NCBI RefSeq assembly: GCF_027490375.1
Contig: NZ_JAIXYH010000088.1
Location: 1-64,000, forward strand
Direction: 5' to 3'
Length of the DNA: 64,000 bases
Origin: Flavobacterium sp.
Lineage (GTDB): Bacteria; Bacteroidota; Bacteroidia; Flavobacteriales; Flavobacteriaceae
This document shows positions 26,836 to 35,662 of the stretch, one piece after another. The number at the start of each line of letters is the position of its first letter. The stretch's first letter is position 1. The translations under genes and the position numbers were made by a program. The notes beneath the pieces were generated by a model. That model had not been told where the DNA came from. It searched no databases and worked only from the letters and a program-made list of their open reading frames with translations.

Positions 26836-28173
26836 TTATTCAACAATTAAATTAGACTTATTTTTAGAGAGAAGCAGGTAGCCTAAACTTCCACCAAGTA
26901 AAGAAGCAGCAAAAATGCCGACTTTAGCTTCTGTGATCAGTTGCGCATCCGTGAAGGCCAATTCGGTCACGAAAAGCGACATCGTAAAACCAATGGCGGC
27001 TAAAAAAGAAACGCCAAAAAGCTGATATAACGAGACCCCAACAGGCAGTTGAACCCATTTCAAACGGAGTAGGAGGTAAGAGGTTAAAAACACACCGATG
27101 ACCTTTCCTAGAACTAAGCCCAATGCCACGCCTATCGCCACGTTTGAAAGCAATTGTTCAACTATATTTCCCGAAAAAGTAACACCTGCATTCGCAAAAG
27201 CGAAGACGGGTAAAATGACAAAAGCAACAATTGGATGCAGTTGATGTTCTAATTTTTGCGAAGGTGTTAATGCCGCATCAATATTTCGATTCATGCGTTC
27301 CAATAAATGTAGTTGCTCCGCGGTAAGCGTTGGAAATTCATTGCCTTCTGCCGACTCAAAATCACTCAGGTTGTCTTTCATTTTTGAAGTAAACTCGGTT
27401 TCTTCAATTTTAGTTCGCGACGGAATGGTAAAGGCAATTAAAACCGCGGCAATCGTAGCGTGAACACCCGACAACAAAAAGGATAGCCAAACTCCTGAAA
27501 CTCCTATAATCCCGTAAAAAGCGGTATTTCGAACGCCTAAACGGTTCGCTAAAAGCAAGACTAACAGAAAAAGTGCACCAACGCCCAAATTAGTCAATTC
27601 AATTTCAGAAGTGTAGAAAAACGCGATTACGAGTACAGCTCCAAGATCGTCGGCAATGGCTAATGCGGCAAGAAACACCTTTAACGAATCTGGGATACGA
27701 TCGCCCAAGAAGTAGATAATTCCCAAAGCAAAAGCAATGTCGGTTGCCATAGGAATTCCCCAGCCCGAAACAGCTTGCGGATTGTCATGATTGAAAACTA
27801 AGAAAATAGCCGCTGGAACCAACATGCCGCCGATAGCTGCAAAAATCGGGAGTGCCGCTTTTTTTATTTCGGATAGCTCGCCGGCAACGATTTCTCTCTT
27901 AAGTTCCAATCCAACGACAAAGAAAAAAATGGCCATCAAACCGTCATTTATCCAATGATGTAAGTCTTTTTCCAAATACAATTGTCCGTCGAACGAAAAG
28001 CCAAACTTTTGCTTCCAGAAGTGATGGTACCAATCGGCATAACTGCTATTGGCTATAAAAACGGCGGCTAGCGTAGCTACAAGTAAAAACAAACTTCCCG
28101 CTGTCGATTTACTCACAAAATTGGCGACAGGTTTAAGGAATTTGCGTTGTACTTTTTGCTTTAATTTTTCCAA
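26836..28173 (-). CDS. nhaA: NhaA-type Na+/H+ antiporter
   Basis: 445 residues from the TTG at 28173. The TTG at 28191 is the end of a -7 box and is rejected. About eleven to twelve membrane helices. The ion-binding pair is in LAIADDLGAVLVIAFFY, preceded by MATDIAFALGIIYFLGDRIP. It extrudes Na+ (or Li+) in exchange for protons. A hydrophilic insert (SRTKIEETEFTSKMKDNLSDFESAEG..., ~250-300) sits between the halves, as in other long NhaA proteins. First gene of a three-gene operon with DUF3817 and MscS. Confidence 0.92.
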   Translation of the reverse strand: MEKLKQKVQRKFLKPVANFVSKSTAGSLFLLVATLAAVFIANSSYADWYHHFWKQKFGFSFDGQLYLEKDLHHWINDGLMAIFFFVVGLELKREIVAGELSEIKKAALPIFAAIGGMLVPAAIFLVFNHDNPQAVSGWGIPMATDIAFALGIIYFLGDRIPDSLKVFLAALAIADDLGAVLVIAFFYTSEIELTNLGVGALFLLVLLLANRLGVRNTAFYGIIGVSGVWLSFLLSGVHATIAAVLIAFTIPSRTKIEETEFTSKMKDNLSDFESAEGNEFPTLTAEQLHLLERMNRNIDAALTPSQKLEHQLHPIVAFVILPVFAFANAGVTFSGNIVEQLLSNVAIGVALGLVLGKVIGVFLTSYLLLRLKWVQLPVGVSLYQLFGVSFLAAIGFTMSLFVTELAFTDAQLITEAKVGIFAASLLGGSLGYLLLSKNKSNLIVE

Positions 28174-28188
28174 TGGCGAAATTTTCCT

Positions 28189-28196
28189 CAAAAATA
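28189..28196 (-). promoter_or_regulatory. -7 box TATTTTTG for nhaA
   Basis: Exact TAnnTTTG on the minus strand, ending 15 nt before the TTG start at 28173. Its final TTG would make a spurious start six codons upstream. Confidence 0.5.
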
Positions 28197-28231
28197 TAGA
28201 ATAGGCATCAGCAATCCTTCAATTTTCACGA

Positions 28232-28239
28232 TATATTTG
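28232..28239 (+). promoter_or_regulatory. -7 box TATATTTG for the DUF6155-like gene
   Basis: Exact TAnnTTTG, ending 18 nt before ATG 28258. Divergent from the nhaA box 36 bp away. Confidence 0.5.
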
Positions 28240-28257
28240 GAATTTAGAAACGTTGCT

Positions 28258-28803
28258 ATGAGTAAAAGAGCTTTGAAAAAGTACATTTCCGAAATGCCGA
28301 GAGAACCGTTGGAGGACTTGGTAACTTTATTGTACGACAAGTTCAAACCGGTAAAAGTGTATTTCGATTTTGTATTTGCTCCTCAAACACAAAAAATGAT
28401 CGTTGCCGCGAAAGTTAAAATCGAAGCCGAGTATTTTCCAAAGACTTTAAAGCGCGCGAAGCTCCGCCGAACGGTGGCTAACAACTTCATCAAACACTTT
28501 ATATCGCTGGAAATGGCGCCGGAAAAAATCATTGAACTGATGTTTTTCAATATTCAGCTACAGCTCAAATACAGCAGAAAACGCTACATCCGCCACGAAA
28601 ACTTCTACAAAGGAACCTACACCAATTTTGTGCAATTGATTAAGTTCTCTATACAACACGGATTTTATGCCGACAATCAACGGGAAATTGCACAAATCAT
28701 CCAAGATGTTGAAATACAAAATTGGCCGAATGCTGCAAATTTCGCCGACATTCACGCAGAATTACTTTCAAAAAGTGAATTTCAAAAATTATTAGATAAG
28801 TAA
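28258..28803 (+). CDS. DUF6155-like hypothetical protein
   Basis: 181 residues from the ATG chosen here (MSKRALKKYISEM). It is basic, all-helical and without a signal or membrane segment. The start (SKRALKKYI, then LEDLVTLLYDKFKPVKVYFDFVFAP) matches what I remember of DUF6155. The middle (KRAKLRRTVANNFIKHFISLEMAPEKIIELMFFNIQ) looks like a helical repeat. Function unknown. Monocistronic, followed by a 183-bp gap containing a small inverted repeat CTTTAG/CTAAAG near 28819-28832. Confidence 0.65.
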   Translation: MSKRALKKYISEMPREPLEDLVTLLYDKFKPVKVYFDFVFAPQTQKMIVAAKVKIEAEYFPKTLKRAKLRRTVANNFIKHFISLEMAPEKIIELMFFNIQLQLKYSRKRYIRHENFYKGTYTNFVQLIKFSIQHGFYADNQREIAQIIQDVEIQNWPNAANFADIHAELLSKSEFQKLLDK

Positions 28804-28957
28804 CGGCTTTTAGAGCTTTAGAACTAAAGTCGGCAATTCTTGATTAAGGCCAGTATTTACGAGGGCTAATCGGCTATTCCTCAAGGACATTTTATAAATT
28901 GTTTAAGATGTTTTAGATTATTATCATAAAGTTAATCTACAGCCCAAAAAAAGGAAG

Positions 28958-28965
28958 TAAATTTG
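28958..28965 (+). promoter_or_regulatory. -7 box TAAATTTG for the helicase gene
   Basis: Exact TAnnTTTG. It overlaps the TTG at 28963 that would otherwise be the longest start of the helicase frame. Confidence 0.45.
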
Positions 28966-28986
28966 CAAAATTTCAATTTTCGCAGT

Positions 28987-30531
28987 TTGATAGAACAACC
29001 CATAATAGAAGTAGAGGCAGAGGAGCGTAGAACGTTGTACGGCTATCAGCGTGAGGATATTGATCGCATTTTTGAGCGTATGGAGCAAACAAAGCCCAAC
29101 TATCATTTGCTGTATCAACTTCCTACAGGCGGCGGAAAAACTGTGATTTTTTCTGAAATAGTACGCAGGTATATCGAGAAAGGCGACAAAAAAGTTGTGG
29201 TCCTTACGCACCGAATCGAATTGTGCAAACAAACCTCAAAAATGTTGCGCGATTTCGGCGTAAGCAATAAGGTCATTAACAGTAAAATAAAGGAACTTCC
29301 GGATCAAAAAGACTACAAGTGTTTTGTTGCGATGGTCGAAACCTTGAAAAATCGTATCAACGACGCTGTTCTTCAATTAGATAACATTGGTCTCGTTATT
29401 ATCGATGAAGCGCATTACAACTCGTTTCGCAAATTGTTAAGTTCTTTTCCACAGTCGTTTATTCTCGGTGTTACAGCAACTCCATTGAGCTCGAACATTA
29501 AGTTACCGATGAATCAGAACTACGACGAACTAATCGTAGGCGATACCATTGCGAATTTGATTGATAAAGGCTATCTGGCCAAAGCAATAACATACTCATA
29601 CGATGTGGGTTTAACGAGTTTGAAGGTTGGAATTAACGGCGATTATACCGTAAAATCGAGCGATGATCTCTACACGAATCTAGCCATGCAAGAAAAATTG
29701 TTGCATGCTTATATGGAAAAATCTTTAGGGAAGAAAACGCTCATTTTTAACAACGGTATTAGTACGTCGTTGTATGTATTAGAGACGTTTAAGAATGCGA
29801 AATTACCGATTAAACACTTGGATAATACCACAAATACAGCAGATCGGAAAGCTATTTTAAAGTGGTTTAAGAATACACCGGATGCTATTTTAACTTCTGT
29901 TGGAATTTTAACGACAGGTTTCGACGAGCCAACGGTTGAAACGGTAATTTTAAATCGCGCGACAAAATCGTTAACGCTTTATTTTCAAATGATTGGCCGC
30001 GGATCGCGACGATTGCCGGGGAAAGATTCGTTCACGGTTATCGATTTGGGAAATAATGCTGCACGATTCGGACTCTGGAGCGCGCCTGTAAACTGGCAAC
30101 ACATTTTTAAATCGCCCGAATACTATTTGGAAAATTTACGTGAAGACGCTGAAATTGAGTCGAATTTTGTTTACGAAATGCCGCCAGAAGTAGCGAAACA
30201 TTTTTCAAAGTCTAAAATTGAACCTTTTGATGTCGAAAAAGAATTTGCCGAAACTGTACGCTTTAATCGGAAAGCAAAAACAGTTCTCGACTTGTCGATG
30301 GCGCAACACGCTAAGATGTGCGTTGAAAATGCCGACACAGCTTATGAAGCCAAAAAGCTCTCGAAATTACTGCACGAAGAAATTGGTTATCGGGTAAAGA
30401 AATATACGATGTGCTTGAGCAATGTGAGTAAGAATTACCGGGAATGGCTCACAGAAAATTATAAAGAAAAACTTGAATTAGAAATAAGTAAATTATTTAG
30501 GTTGAAGATATTAGAATCTATCGACGATTGA
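28987..30531 (+). CDS. Superfamily 2 DEAD/DEAH-type helicase
   Basis: About 514 residues from the TTG at 28987. The start is uncertain: TTG 28963 lies in a -7 box and the first ATG is 29079, too close to the conserved YGYQREDID Q-motif-like stretch. Helicase motifs appear in order: I LPTGGGKT, Ia VVLTHRIEL, II DEAH (IIDEAHYNS), III GVTATP, IV-V KTLIFNNG and LTSVGILTTGFDEP, VI FQMIGRGSRR. The core resembles XPB/RAD25- and type III restriction-helicase-like proteins. The C-terminal 150 residues are uncharacterised. No methylase, nuclease or defence partner is adjacent, so a repair or RNA role is as likely. Confidence 0.82.
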   Translation: MIEQPIIEVEAEERRTLYGYQREDIDRIFERMEQTKPNYHLLYQLPTGGGKTVIFSEIVRRYIEKGDKKVVVLTHRIELCKQTSKMLRDFGVSNKVINSKIKELPDQKDYKCFVAMVETLKNRINDAVLQLDNIGLVIIDEAHYNSFRKLLSSFPQSFILGVTATPLSSNIKLPMNQNYDELIVGDTIANLIDKGYLAKAITYSYDVGLTSLKVGINGDYTVKSSDDLYTNLAMQEKLLHAYMEKSLGKKTLIFNNGISTSLYVLETFKNAKLPIKHLDNTTNTADRKAILKWFKNTPDAILTSVGILTTGFDEPTVETVILNRATKSLTLYFQMIGRGSRRLPGKDSFTVIDLGNNAARFGLWSAPVNWQHIFKSPEYYLENLREDAEIESNFVYEMPPEVAKHFSKSKIEPFDVEKEFAETVRFNRKAKTVLDLSMAQHAKMCVENADTAYEAKKLSKLLHEEIGYRVKKYTMCLSNVSKNYREWLTENYKEKLELEISKLFRLKILESIDD

Positions 30532-30644
30532 TTTTATTACAGATAAAATTGAACTATAATTTATATTATGTAAAATAGAAAAATTGTAAAGAAAGCTTTC
30601 TATCACCAATATTCAGATCTTTTTCGCTTATATTTACGAGTGTT

Positions 30645-32564
30645 ATGAAAAATACTTTAGCCGAAAGATTGGCCACGTTTCTTGCCGCCTATCAACCCTT
30701 CAGCGAAATTCCGTTCGAAGAATTGGTTCCCGTGGCCGCGACCTTGCAAATTCGTACACTAGAGAAAAATCAGATTTTATTTAAAGTCGACGATCCGCTG
30801 CATCCGTTCTTTTACATCGTTGCCAGCGGCGCCATAAATCTTTCTGTTGTTGCCGACGCTGAAGAAACCCTATTAAATCGCTGCGAAACCGGAGAAATTC
30901 TGGGATTACGACCGTTTTTCGCGAAGAATAACTATATGATGACGGCTAAAGCCCGTGAAGAAAGCATAGTTTACGGTATTCCGATCGACACCTTTCGTCC
31001 GCTGTTACTTACCAATAGTAAGGTATTAGATTTTCTACTTCAGAGTTTTGCCTCTACTGCTCCGCGAAATTCGCTCAGCACTATGGGTAAAAGCGGACTT
31101 GTTAACGATACGGTTCGTGGTCCGGAAGGTTCTACGGAATTACAGTATTTACAATCACTTTCGTACGACAAAAAACCGCTGTTCGTTCAAGCTTCGGATA
31201 CCGTACAAGCGGTTGCACAGCAAATGACTGACAATCTGAAACAAAGCGCTGTTATTTTACATAATAATATGCTTTTAGGTGTAGTTACTGAACACGATTT
31301 AAGTTCAAAAATTGCTACGGGACGCTTGCCGCTAACGGCTGCTTGTCAGTTAATTGCCTCAAAAAATTACGTTTTTGTCCCTGAAAATACGTCGCTAGCC
31401 GAAGCACAGTTGTCGATCATTCGCCATAATGCACCACTCCTATTAGTTTCTGCCGATGGTACGGAAACGACAGCAATTACAGGAGTTATTCATCTTTCGG
31501 ATCTCATTTCCGCGCAAGCGAATAACCCGGGATTATTAATTAAAGAGATCAAAAAAGCACTGAGCGTTTCTGAATTGAAAGATTTACGTGAAAAAATGAC
31601 CGATTTCATTCAATTAGCAATTGAGAAAAAGGTTCCGCTTTCCCACGTTTGCGCTATTACAGGCGAAGTAAATATGGCTTTAATCAAACGTTGTATCGAC
31701 CTCGCTATTTTAGATTACGGCTCCCCTCCTTGCCGCTTCGCGTTTTTATCCACGGGTAGTCAAGGACGTAAAGAACAGTTGTTGAAAACCGATCAAGATC
31801 ATTTTTTGGTTTATGAAGATGTGGCAATAGATCGAGTTACTGCCGTGCGTGAGTACTTTTTACGTTTGTCAAAACGAACCACGCAGTTTCTTTCAGATAT
31901 CGGCTACAGCGAATGTCCGAATAAGCACATGGCCAACAATCTCAATTGGTGCAAATCGTTTTCCGATTGGATACAGCAATACAGCGACTGGACTTCGAAG
32001 CCTGGTTTGAAAAATCAGGAGAATCCAGGAATTTTCTTTGATTTTGAACTTGCTGCTGGTGAAGCAAAAATTGAAGAAAGCTTGTGGGAACATGTCATGT
32101 CGGTTGTTCCGAAAAACAAAAAATTCTTGGCTTATTTGGCTAACGAAGCGATCAAACGTCCGCCAGCACTAGGATTTTTCTCTAAATTTAATTTAGAAGA
32201 AGACGGCGAATACAAAGATTTATTTGACATTAAAAACAGAGCGATTCTCACTTACGTGGAAATTGCACGAGTTATTTCTTTAAGTCGCGAAATCAAAGGA
32301 AGTACCAATACGTACAGTCGTTTTAAGCAATTGGCGATGCTTGAGCCGAAGCATGCCGACGTTTATCAAGTGGCTTCGGAAGCATTTTTGATGTTGTTGA
32401 AAATTAGAACCAACGAAGGTTACAAATCGGGTTCCGACGCCGCGTACATAGCCACCGATGAGCTTTCTAAATCGGATCGCGAACGGCTGAAAAGTGCCAT
32501 TCTTCCTTTAAAAGAACTGGAAGAAATCGTAAAAAGTAAGTTTCAACTGACCTTTTTCTCGTAA
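30645..32564 (+). CDS. cNMP-binding/CBS/DUF294 nucleotidyltransferase-like protein
   Basis: 639 residues. Domains in order: cyclic-nucleotide-binding-like beta roll (10-130, ILFKVDDPLHPFFYIVASGAINL), paired CBS domains (~175-300; GVVTEHDLSS, ITGVIHLSDLIS), then a GlnD-like DUF294 nucleotidyltransferase module (GSQGRKEQLLKTDQDHFLVY, ~375-395, with G-S and TDxD metal residues) and the DUF294_C helical domain. It is probably a signal-responsive nucleotidyltransferase acting on a protein or nucleotide; the substrate is unknown. The exonuclease-fold gene follows after 2 nt, a pairing seen in other bacteria. Confidence 0.88.
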   Translation: MKNTLAERLATFLAAYQPFSEIPFEELVPVAATLQIRTLEKNQILFKVDDPLHPFFYIVASGAINLSVVADAEETLLNRCETGEILGLRPFFAKNNYMMTAKAREESIVYGIPIDTFRPLLLTNSKVLDFLLQSFASTAPRNSLSTMGKSGLVNDTVRGPEGSTELQYLQSLSYDKKPLFVQASDTVQAVAQQMTDNLKQSAVILHNNMLLGVVTEHDLSSKIATGRLPLTAACQLIASKNYVFVPENTSLAEAQLSIIRHNAPLLLVSADGTETTAITGVIHLSDLISAQANNPGLLIKEIKKALSVSELKDLREKMTDFIQLAIEKKVPLSHVCAITGEVNMALIKRCIDLAILDYGSPPCRFAFLSTGSQGRKEQLLKTDQDHFLVYEDVAIDRVTAVREYFLRLSKRTTQFLSDIGYSECPNKHMANNLNWCKSFSDWIQQYSDWTSKPGLKNQENPGIFFDFELAAGEAKIEESLWEHVMSVVPKNKKFLAYLANEAIKRPPALGFFSKFNLEEDGEYKDLFDIKNRAILTYVEIARVISLSREIKGSTNTYSRFKQLAMLEPKHADVYQVASEAFLMLLKIRTNEGYKSGSDAAYIATDELSKSDRERLKSAILPLKELEEIVKSKFQLTFFS

Positions 32565-32566
32565 TT

Positions 32567-33163
32567 ATGCTCGACTGGATTAAAATAGCAAACAAAAATT
32601 ATCCCGACTTCTGGAAAGTCTACCTTTCGCGTATCGAACAAAAACCGGAACGTGCAGTTGCTTTACGACTACAAACTACGGGAAACGATCCGCATAAAGA
32701 TGTCATTTTAGCGATTAGTGCAGTAGGAATGCAACAGAATCACATAAATGCCGGCGATGTTTTTGAAGTCGTTCTTTTACAATACGTTTTTAACCACGAC
32801 AACGGATTGTCGAACGAATTTATCATTGAAAGTAAAGTCGAGAAAATGCTGGAACCGCAAGCCATCGAACAATTCATTAATTATCTCGGAAATGCGGTTA
32901 TTGTTGGGCATCAGGTGAATTTTGACATCGAAATCATTAACACGGTTCTTGAAAAACTAAATTGCGGACGTTTGCGTAATGAAGCGCTCGACGTAGATAT
33001 TATGTACAAAAAGTACAAGGACATTTCATCAGACAAGACCTTTGCCATCGAGGAAATCGAAAAACAATTAAAACTTCCTGAATCGGATAAAGAATCGACT
33101 ACCGACAAAGCTTTTGCCTTGGCGTTGATTTACCAGAAACTCAAGCATAAATTAAAGCTGTAG
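32567..33163 (+). CDS. DnaQ-like 3'-5' exonuclease-fold protein with degenerate ExoI motif
   Basis: 198 residues. The fold is recognisable from RLQTTGNDPHKDVILAISAVG (ExoI position), AVIVGHQVNFDIEIINTVL (ExoII, Asp kept) and TTDKAFALALIYQKL (ExoIII, Asp kept). The ExoI metal ligands, normally D-x-E in DLETTG, are Arg and Gln here (RLQTTG), so nuclease activity is doubtful. Located 2 nt after the DUF294 protein, so probably its binding or regulatory partner. Its last 23 bases overlap the convergent PPTase gene. Confidence 0.78.
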   Translation: MLDWIKIANKNYPDFWKVYLSRIEQKPERAVALRLQTTGNDPHKDVILAISAVGMQQNHINAGDVFEVVLLQYVFNHDNGLSNEFIIESKVEKMLEPQAIEQFINYLGNAVIVGHQVNFDIEIINTVLEKLNCGRLRNEALDVDIMYKKYKDISSDKTFAIEEIEKQLKLPESDKESTTDKAFALALIYQKLKHKLKL

Positions 33164-33698
33164 CGTCCAGGTTTGCGATATCTGCTTTGAAAAGTGCATA
33201 CGTCGTAAATGCACCATGCGAACTTTTTGATATTGGAATTCGGCGATGATTGTTTTTTGTTTGAAGAAACGGCATTCCATTCGTATCTTTTCTAAAATCA
33301 AACAGATAAAGTACTTCTTGTAAATCGTCGAGTACGTGTATTTCTTTCAGACGTTCCTCTGAACTACTGCAAATCGAATGAATTTTTGAACCGTCTATTG
33401 CTGTTTGTGCGAAAAATTGCTTACCGCGAAAACTAATCGATTCAGACAACATTCCAGAGGAATCAAATTGGTTTTCAATTTGATGCGGACAAATACTATG
33501 GATGTAATTATCGCGCTGAAAAGCTTTATAACAAGCCTCTTTTCTGGTCCATATCAACCAAAATGTTTGCCACGAATTTTCGGCTTGTCGAATGTAGCGC
33601 TGCTCGGCCAACGTACAAATTTTATCCAAGCGCCGTTGCTGAAGTACAATACTTTCGCTTAACGCGAATTGCAAATCAATGATATCATTTCCAATCAT
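33141..33698 (-). CDS. 4'-Phosphopantetheinyl transferase
   Basis: 185 residues. It has the Mg-binding GNDIIDL at residues 3-9 and the second signature WTRKEACYKAF around residue 50, as in AcpS/Sfp-type PPTases; the order fits a single-domain AcpS-like enzyme with a longer tail. It would transfer the phosphopantetheine arm from CoA to the ACP encoded just upstream (4-nt overlap). Last gene of the type III PKS operon. The dedicated PPTase suggests that the operon's ACP is not served by the housekeeping enzyme. Confidence 0.8.
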   Translation of the reverse strand: MIGNDIIDLQFALSESIVLQQRRLDKICTLAEQRYIRQAENSWQTFWLIWTRKEACYKAFQRDNYIHSICPHQIENQFDSSGMLSESISFRGKQFFAQTAIDGSKIHSICSSSEERLKEIHVLDDLQEVLYLFDFRKDTNGMPFLQTKNNHRRIPISKSSHGAFTTYALFKADIANLDATALIYA

Positions 33699-33949
33699 TT
33701 ACGAGAAATTGCGTCCTCAATTACCGCGATCGTATTGGCTACATTCGTCATTTTCTCCATGGCCGAATTATCGATTGTAATGCCAAAAGCATCTTCCACA
33801 TCCAAAACCACATCTACCAAAGTGGCTGAATCAATTTTTAAATCTTTTATGAAATCGGTTTCCATCGAAACGTGCTCCATTGCAGCACTTTTCTGAGAAT
33901 ACGGTCGAACAATTTCGATGAGTTTTGCTAAAATTTCAGTTTGCGTCAT
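33695..33949 (-). CDS. Acyl carrier protein of the type III PKS operon
   Basis: 84 residues, acidic, four-helix ACP pattern. The attachment site is KIDSATLVDVVLDVEDAF with Ser41; the usual DSL is DSA. It carries the growing acyl chain for the ketosynthase and dehydratase. It starts 1 nt after the ketosynthase stop and overlaps the PPTase by 4 nt. Distinct from the fatty-acid ACP, which normally sits with fabF. Confidence 0.88.
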   Translation of the reverse strand: MTQTEILAKLIEIVRPYSQKSAAMEHVSMETDFIKDLKIDSATLVDVVLDVEDAFGITIDNSAMEKMTNVANTIAVIEDAISRK

Positions 33950-33950
33950 T

Positions 33951-35216
33951 TTAATATTTTTTGAGAATCAAACAAGCATTTACATCTCCAAAACCAAAAC
34001 TTGCCTTGGCAATAACATCTAATTTGTGCAGTTTTTTGGTAGGATGAATGCATTCCACTGCAATTCGATTGCTAATTTCGGGATGAATATCTTCTGAATT
34101 TACATTTGGATGTAAAAACTGCTCTTTCAATTGCAACACTGCAGCTACTGTTTCTATGGCACCACTTGCGGCCAATGTATGTCCGATGAGTCCTTTTGTG
34201 GCTTGGATTTGAGGAAAATCTGCTCCAGACCTTTGTAAAGCCTGCGACCAGTTTTCAATTTCGGTACTGTCTTTTATGGTGGCTGTTAGATGTCCGTTTA
34301 TCAAGTCAATTTCAGATGCCGAAACACCGGCGTTAATAAGCGCTTGCTGAATGCATCGAATCACAGCAACCGAATTTGGCGCGGTCATGCTTCCGCCGTT
34401 TCGTTGACCGCCACTGTTTACGTGTCCGCCTAAAATCTCTCCATAAATCGGTGCGTTTCTTTCCAAAGCCACGTCTAAGGCTTCTAAAACCAAGGCGCCG
34501 GCTCCCGCTGCTGGAACAAAACCGGAAGCTATACCCGAAAGCGGTCGCGAACCTTTTTCCGGCTCATCGTTGTGTTTAAACGTACAAACACGCATCGCAT
34601 CAAAGCCTCCCCAAATATACGGGCCGCTATCACTGCTGCTTCCTGCCAAAATACGATCGGCTTTTCCAGTGGCAATCCGTTCCGCGGCAGCGAGAATACT
34701 TTCAGTTCCCGTAGCACAAGCACTTGAATTCGAGGTGTTACAATTTCCCAAGCCAAGCTTCCCTCCTACGTATGCACTTACGGCGCTACTCATGGTTTGA
34801 ATTACCGCCGAACTTCCCAATCTTCGCGTTTGAAGTGCATCGATTTGAAGAATGCTTTCGCGGAATTTACCGACACCCAAACTTCCGTTTCCGAAGATAA
34901 TTCCGCTTTCCCAAAGTGGATGCGCTGTTTCTACTGGCAAACCCGCGTCTTTCCAAGCTTCTAACGATGCCAAAACACCGTAAACAAAGCCCGTAGATTG
35001 CAGATTTCTGCGTTCAATTTCAGAAAAAACAGATTCCAGTAAGGCTGTTTCGATTTTTGGCGTACCTGAAATGCGACATGAAAATTGAAGAGCATCCAGC
35101 TCCGGATCGAACGAAATTCCGGAGACACCCGTTCGTAAGGCATCGCTAAAATTCTGTATTCCAACAGCATTTGGAGCAACAACGCCTAATCCGGTTATGA
35201 CTACTCTCCTATTCAT
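33951..35216 (-). CDS. FabF-like beta-ketoacyl-ACP synthase
   Basis: 421 residues of thiolase fold. The nucleophile Cys167 is in NSSACATGTES. The first catalytic His lies in INGHLTATIKDSTE, where FabF enzymes read HGTGT/HGTST. The second is in TKGLIGHTLAASGAIE, with the conserved Lys before it. The C-terminal gate is KASFGFGDVNACLIL. It condenses malonyl-ACP onto an ACP-bound chain, presumably making the starter or a polyene intermediate for the type III PKS. Overlaps the dehydratase gene by 8 nt. Confidence 0.88.
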   Translation of the reverse strand: MNRRVVITGLGVVAPNAVGIQNFSDALRTGVSGISFDPELDALQFSCRISGTPKIETALLESVFSEIERRNLQSTGFVYGVLASLEAWKDAGLPVETAHPLWESGIIFGNGSLGVGKFRESILQIDALQTRRLGSSAVIQTMSSAVSAYVGGKLGLGNCNTSNSSACATGTESILAAAERIATGKADRILAGSSSDSGPYIWGGFDAMRVCTFKHNDEPEKGSRPLSGIASGFVPAAGAGALVLEALDVALERNAPIYGEILGGHVNSGGQRNGGSMTAPNSVAVIRCIQQALINAGVSASEIDLINGHLTATIKDSTEIENWSQALQRSGADFPQIQATKGLIGHTLAASGAIETVAAVLQLKEQFLHPNVNSEDIHPEISNRIAVECIHPTKKLHKLDVIAKASFGFGDVNACLILKKY

Positions 35217-35661
35217 TTGGATTAAAATCGGTTAACATACCGGAAATACTTCCTCTCGCTAAAACATCGCCACTTTCATTGAACAAAGAAACATCGCACT
35301 TTAATTTTTCAAATCTAAAATATACTTTCTTTGATTTTACTGTGAGTTTATCTCCTGGGAAACTGGGTTTTAAGAAGTTAATTTCAGTTGAAGTAAGTAC
35401 ACATATCTTGTTATTATACAATGCATTATGATTTATATAAATTCCTAAACAAACTACTCCTATCTGTGCCATAATTTCGGTATGTATAACACCGGGCGTC
35501 ATCGGAAAATCTTTAAAATGTCCTTGATAGAAATACGCATCTTCGGGCAACCGGTAATTTCCGGTGATCTCATTTTCGGATACCGACGTTATTTCATCAA
35601 CAAACAAAAATGGTTGTCGGTACGGCAGCTGAGCCAGAATATAGGTGTTTGCATTCATCAT
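35209..35661 (-). CDS. FabZ-like 3-hydroxyacyl-ACP dehydratase
   Basis: 150 residues, single hot-dog domain. The FabZ signature reads LPYRQPFLFVDEI, then YQGHFKDFPMTPGVIHTEIMAQIG, keeping the catalytic His (GHF) and Glu (HTEIMAQ). It would dehydrate a 3-hydroxyacyl-ACP made by the operon's ketosynthase. No ketoreductase is encoded here, so that step must be borrowed from fatty-acid synthesis, or the domain works as a cyclase or thioesterase. It starts 1 nt after the PKS stop. Confidence 0.85.
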   Translation of the reverse strand: MMNANTYILAQLPYRQPFLFVDEITSVSENEITGNYRLPEDAYFYQGHFKDFPMTPGVIHTEIMAQIGVVCLGIYINHNALYNNKICVLTSTEINFLKPSFPGDKLTVKSKKVYFRFEKLKCDVSLFNESGDVLARGSISGMLTDFNPNE

Positions 35662-35662
35662 T

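Noticed and set aside
28963-30531. Helicase as part of a defence island or restriction system
   Set aside because: Neighbours are DUF6155-like and cNMP/CBS/DUF294 proteins; no methylase, nuclease or known defence partner.
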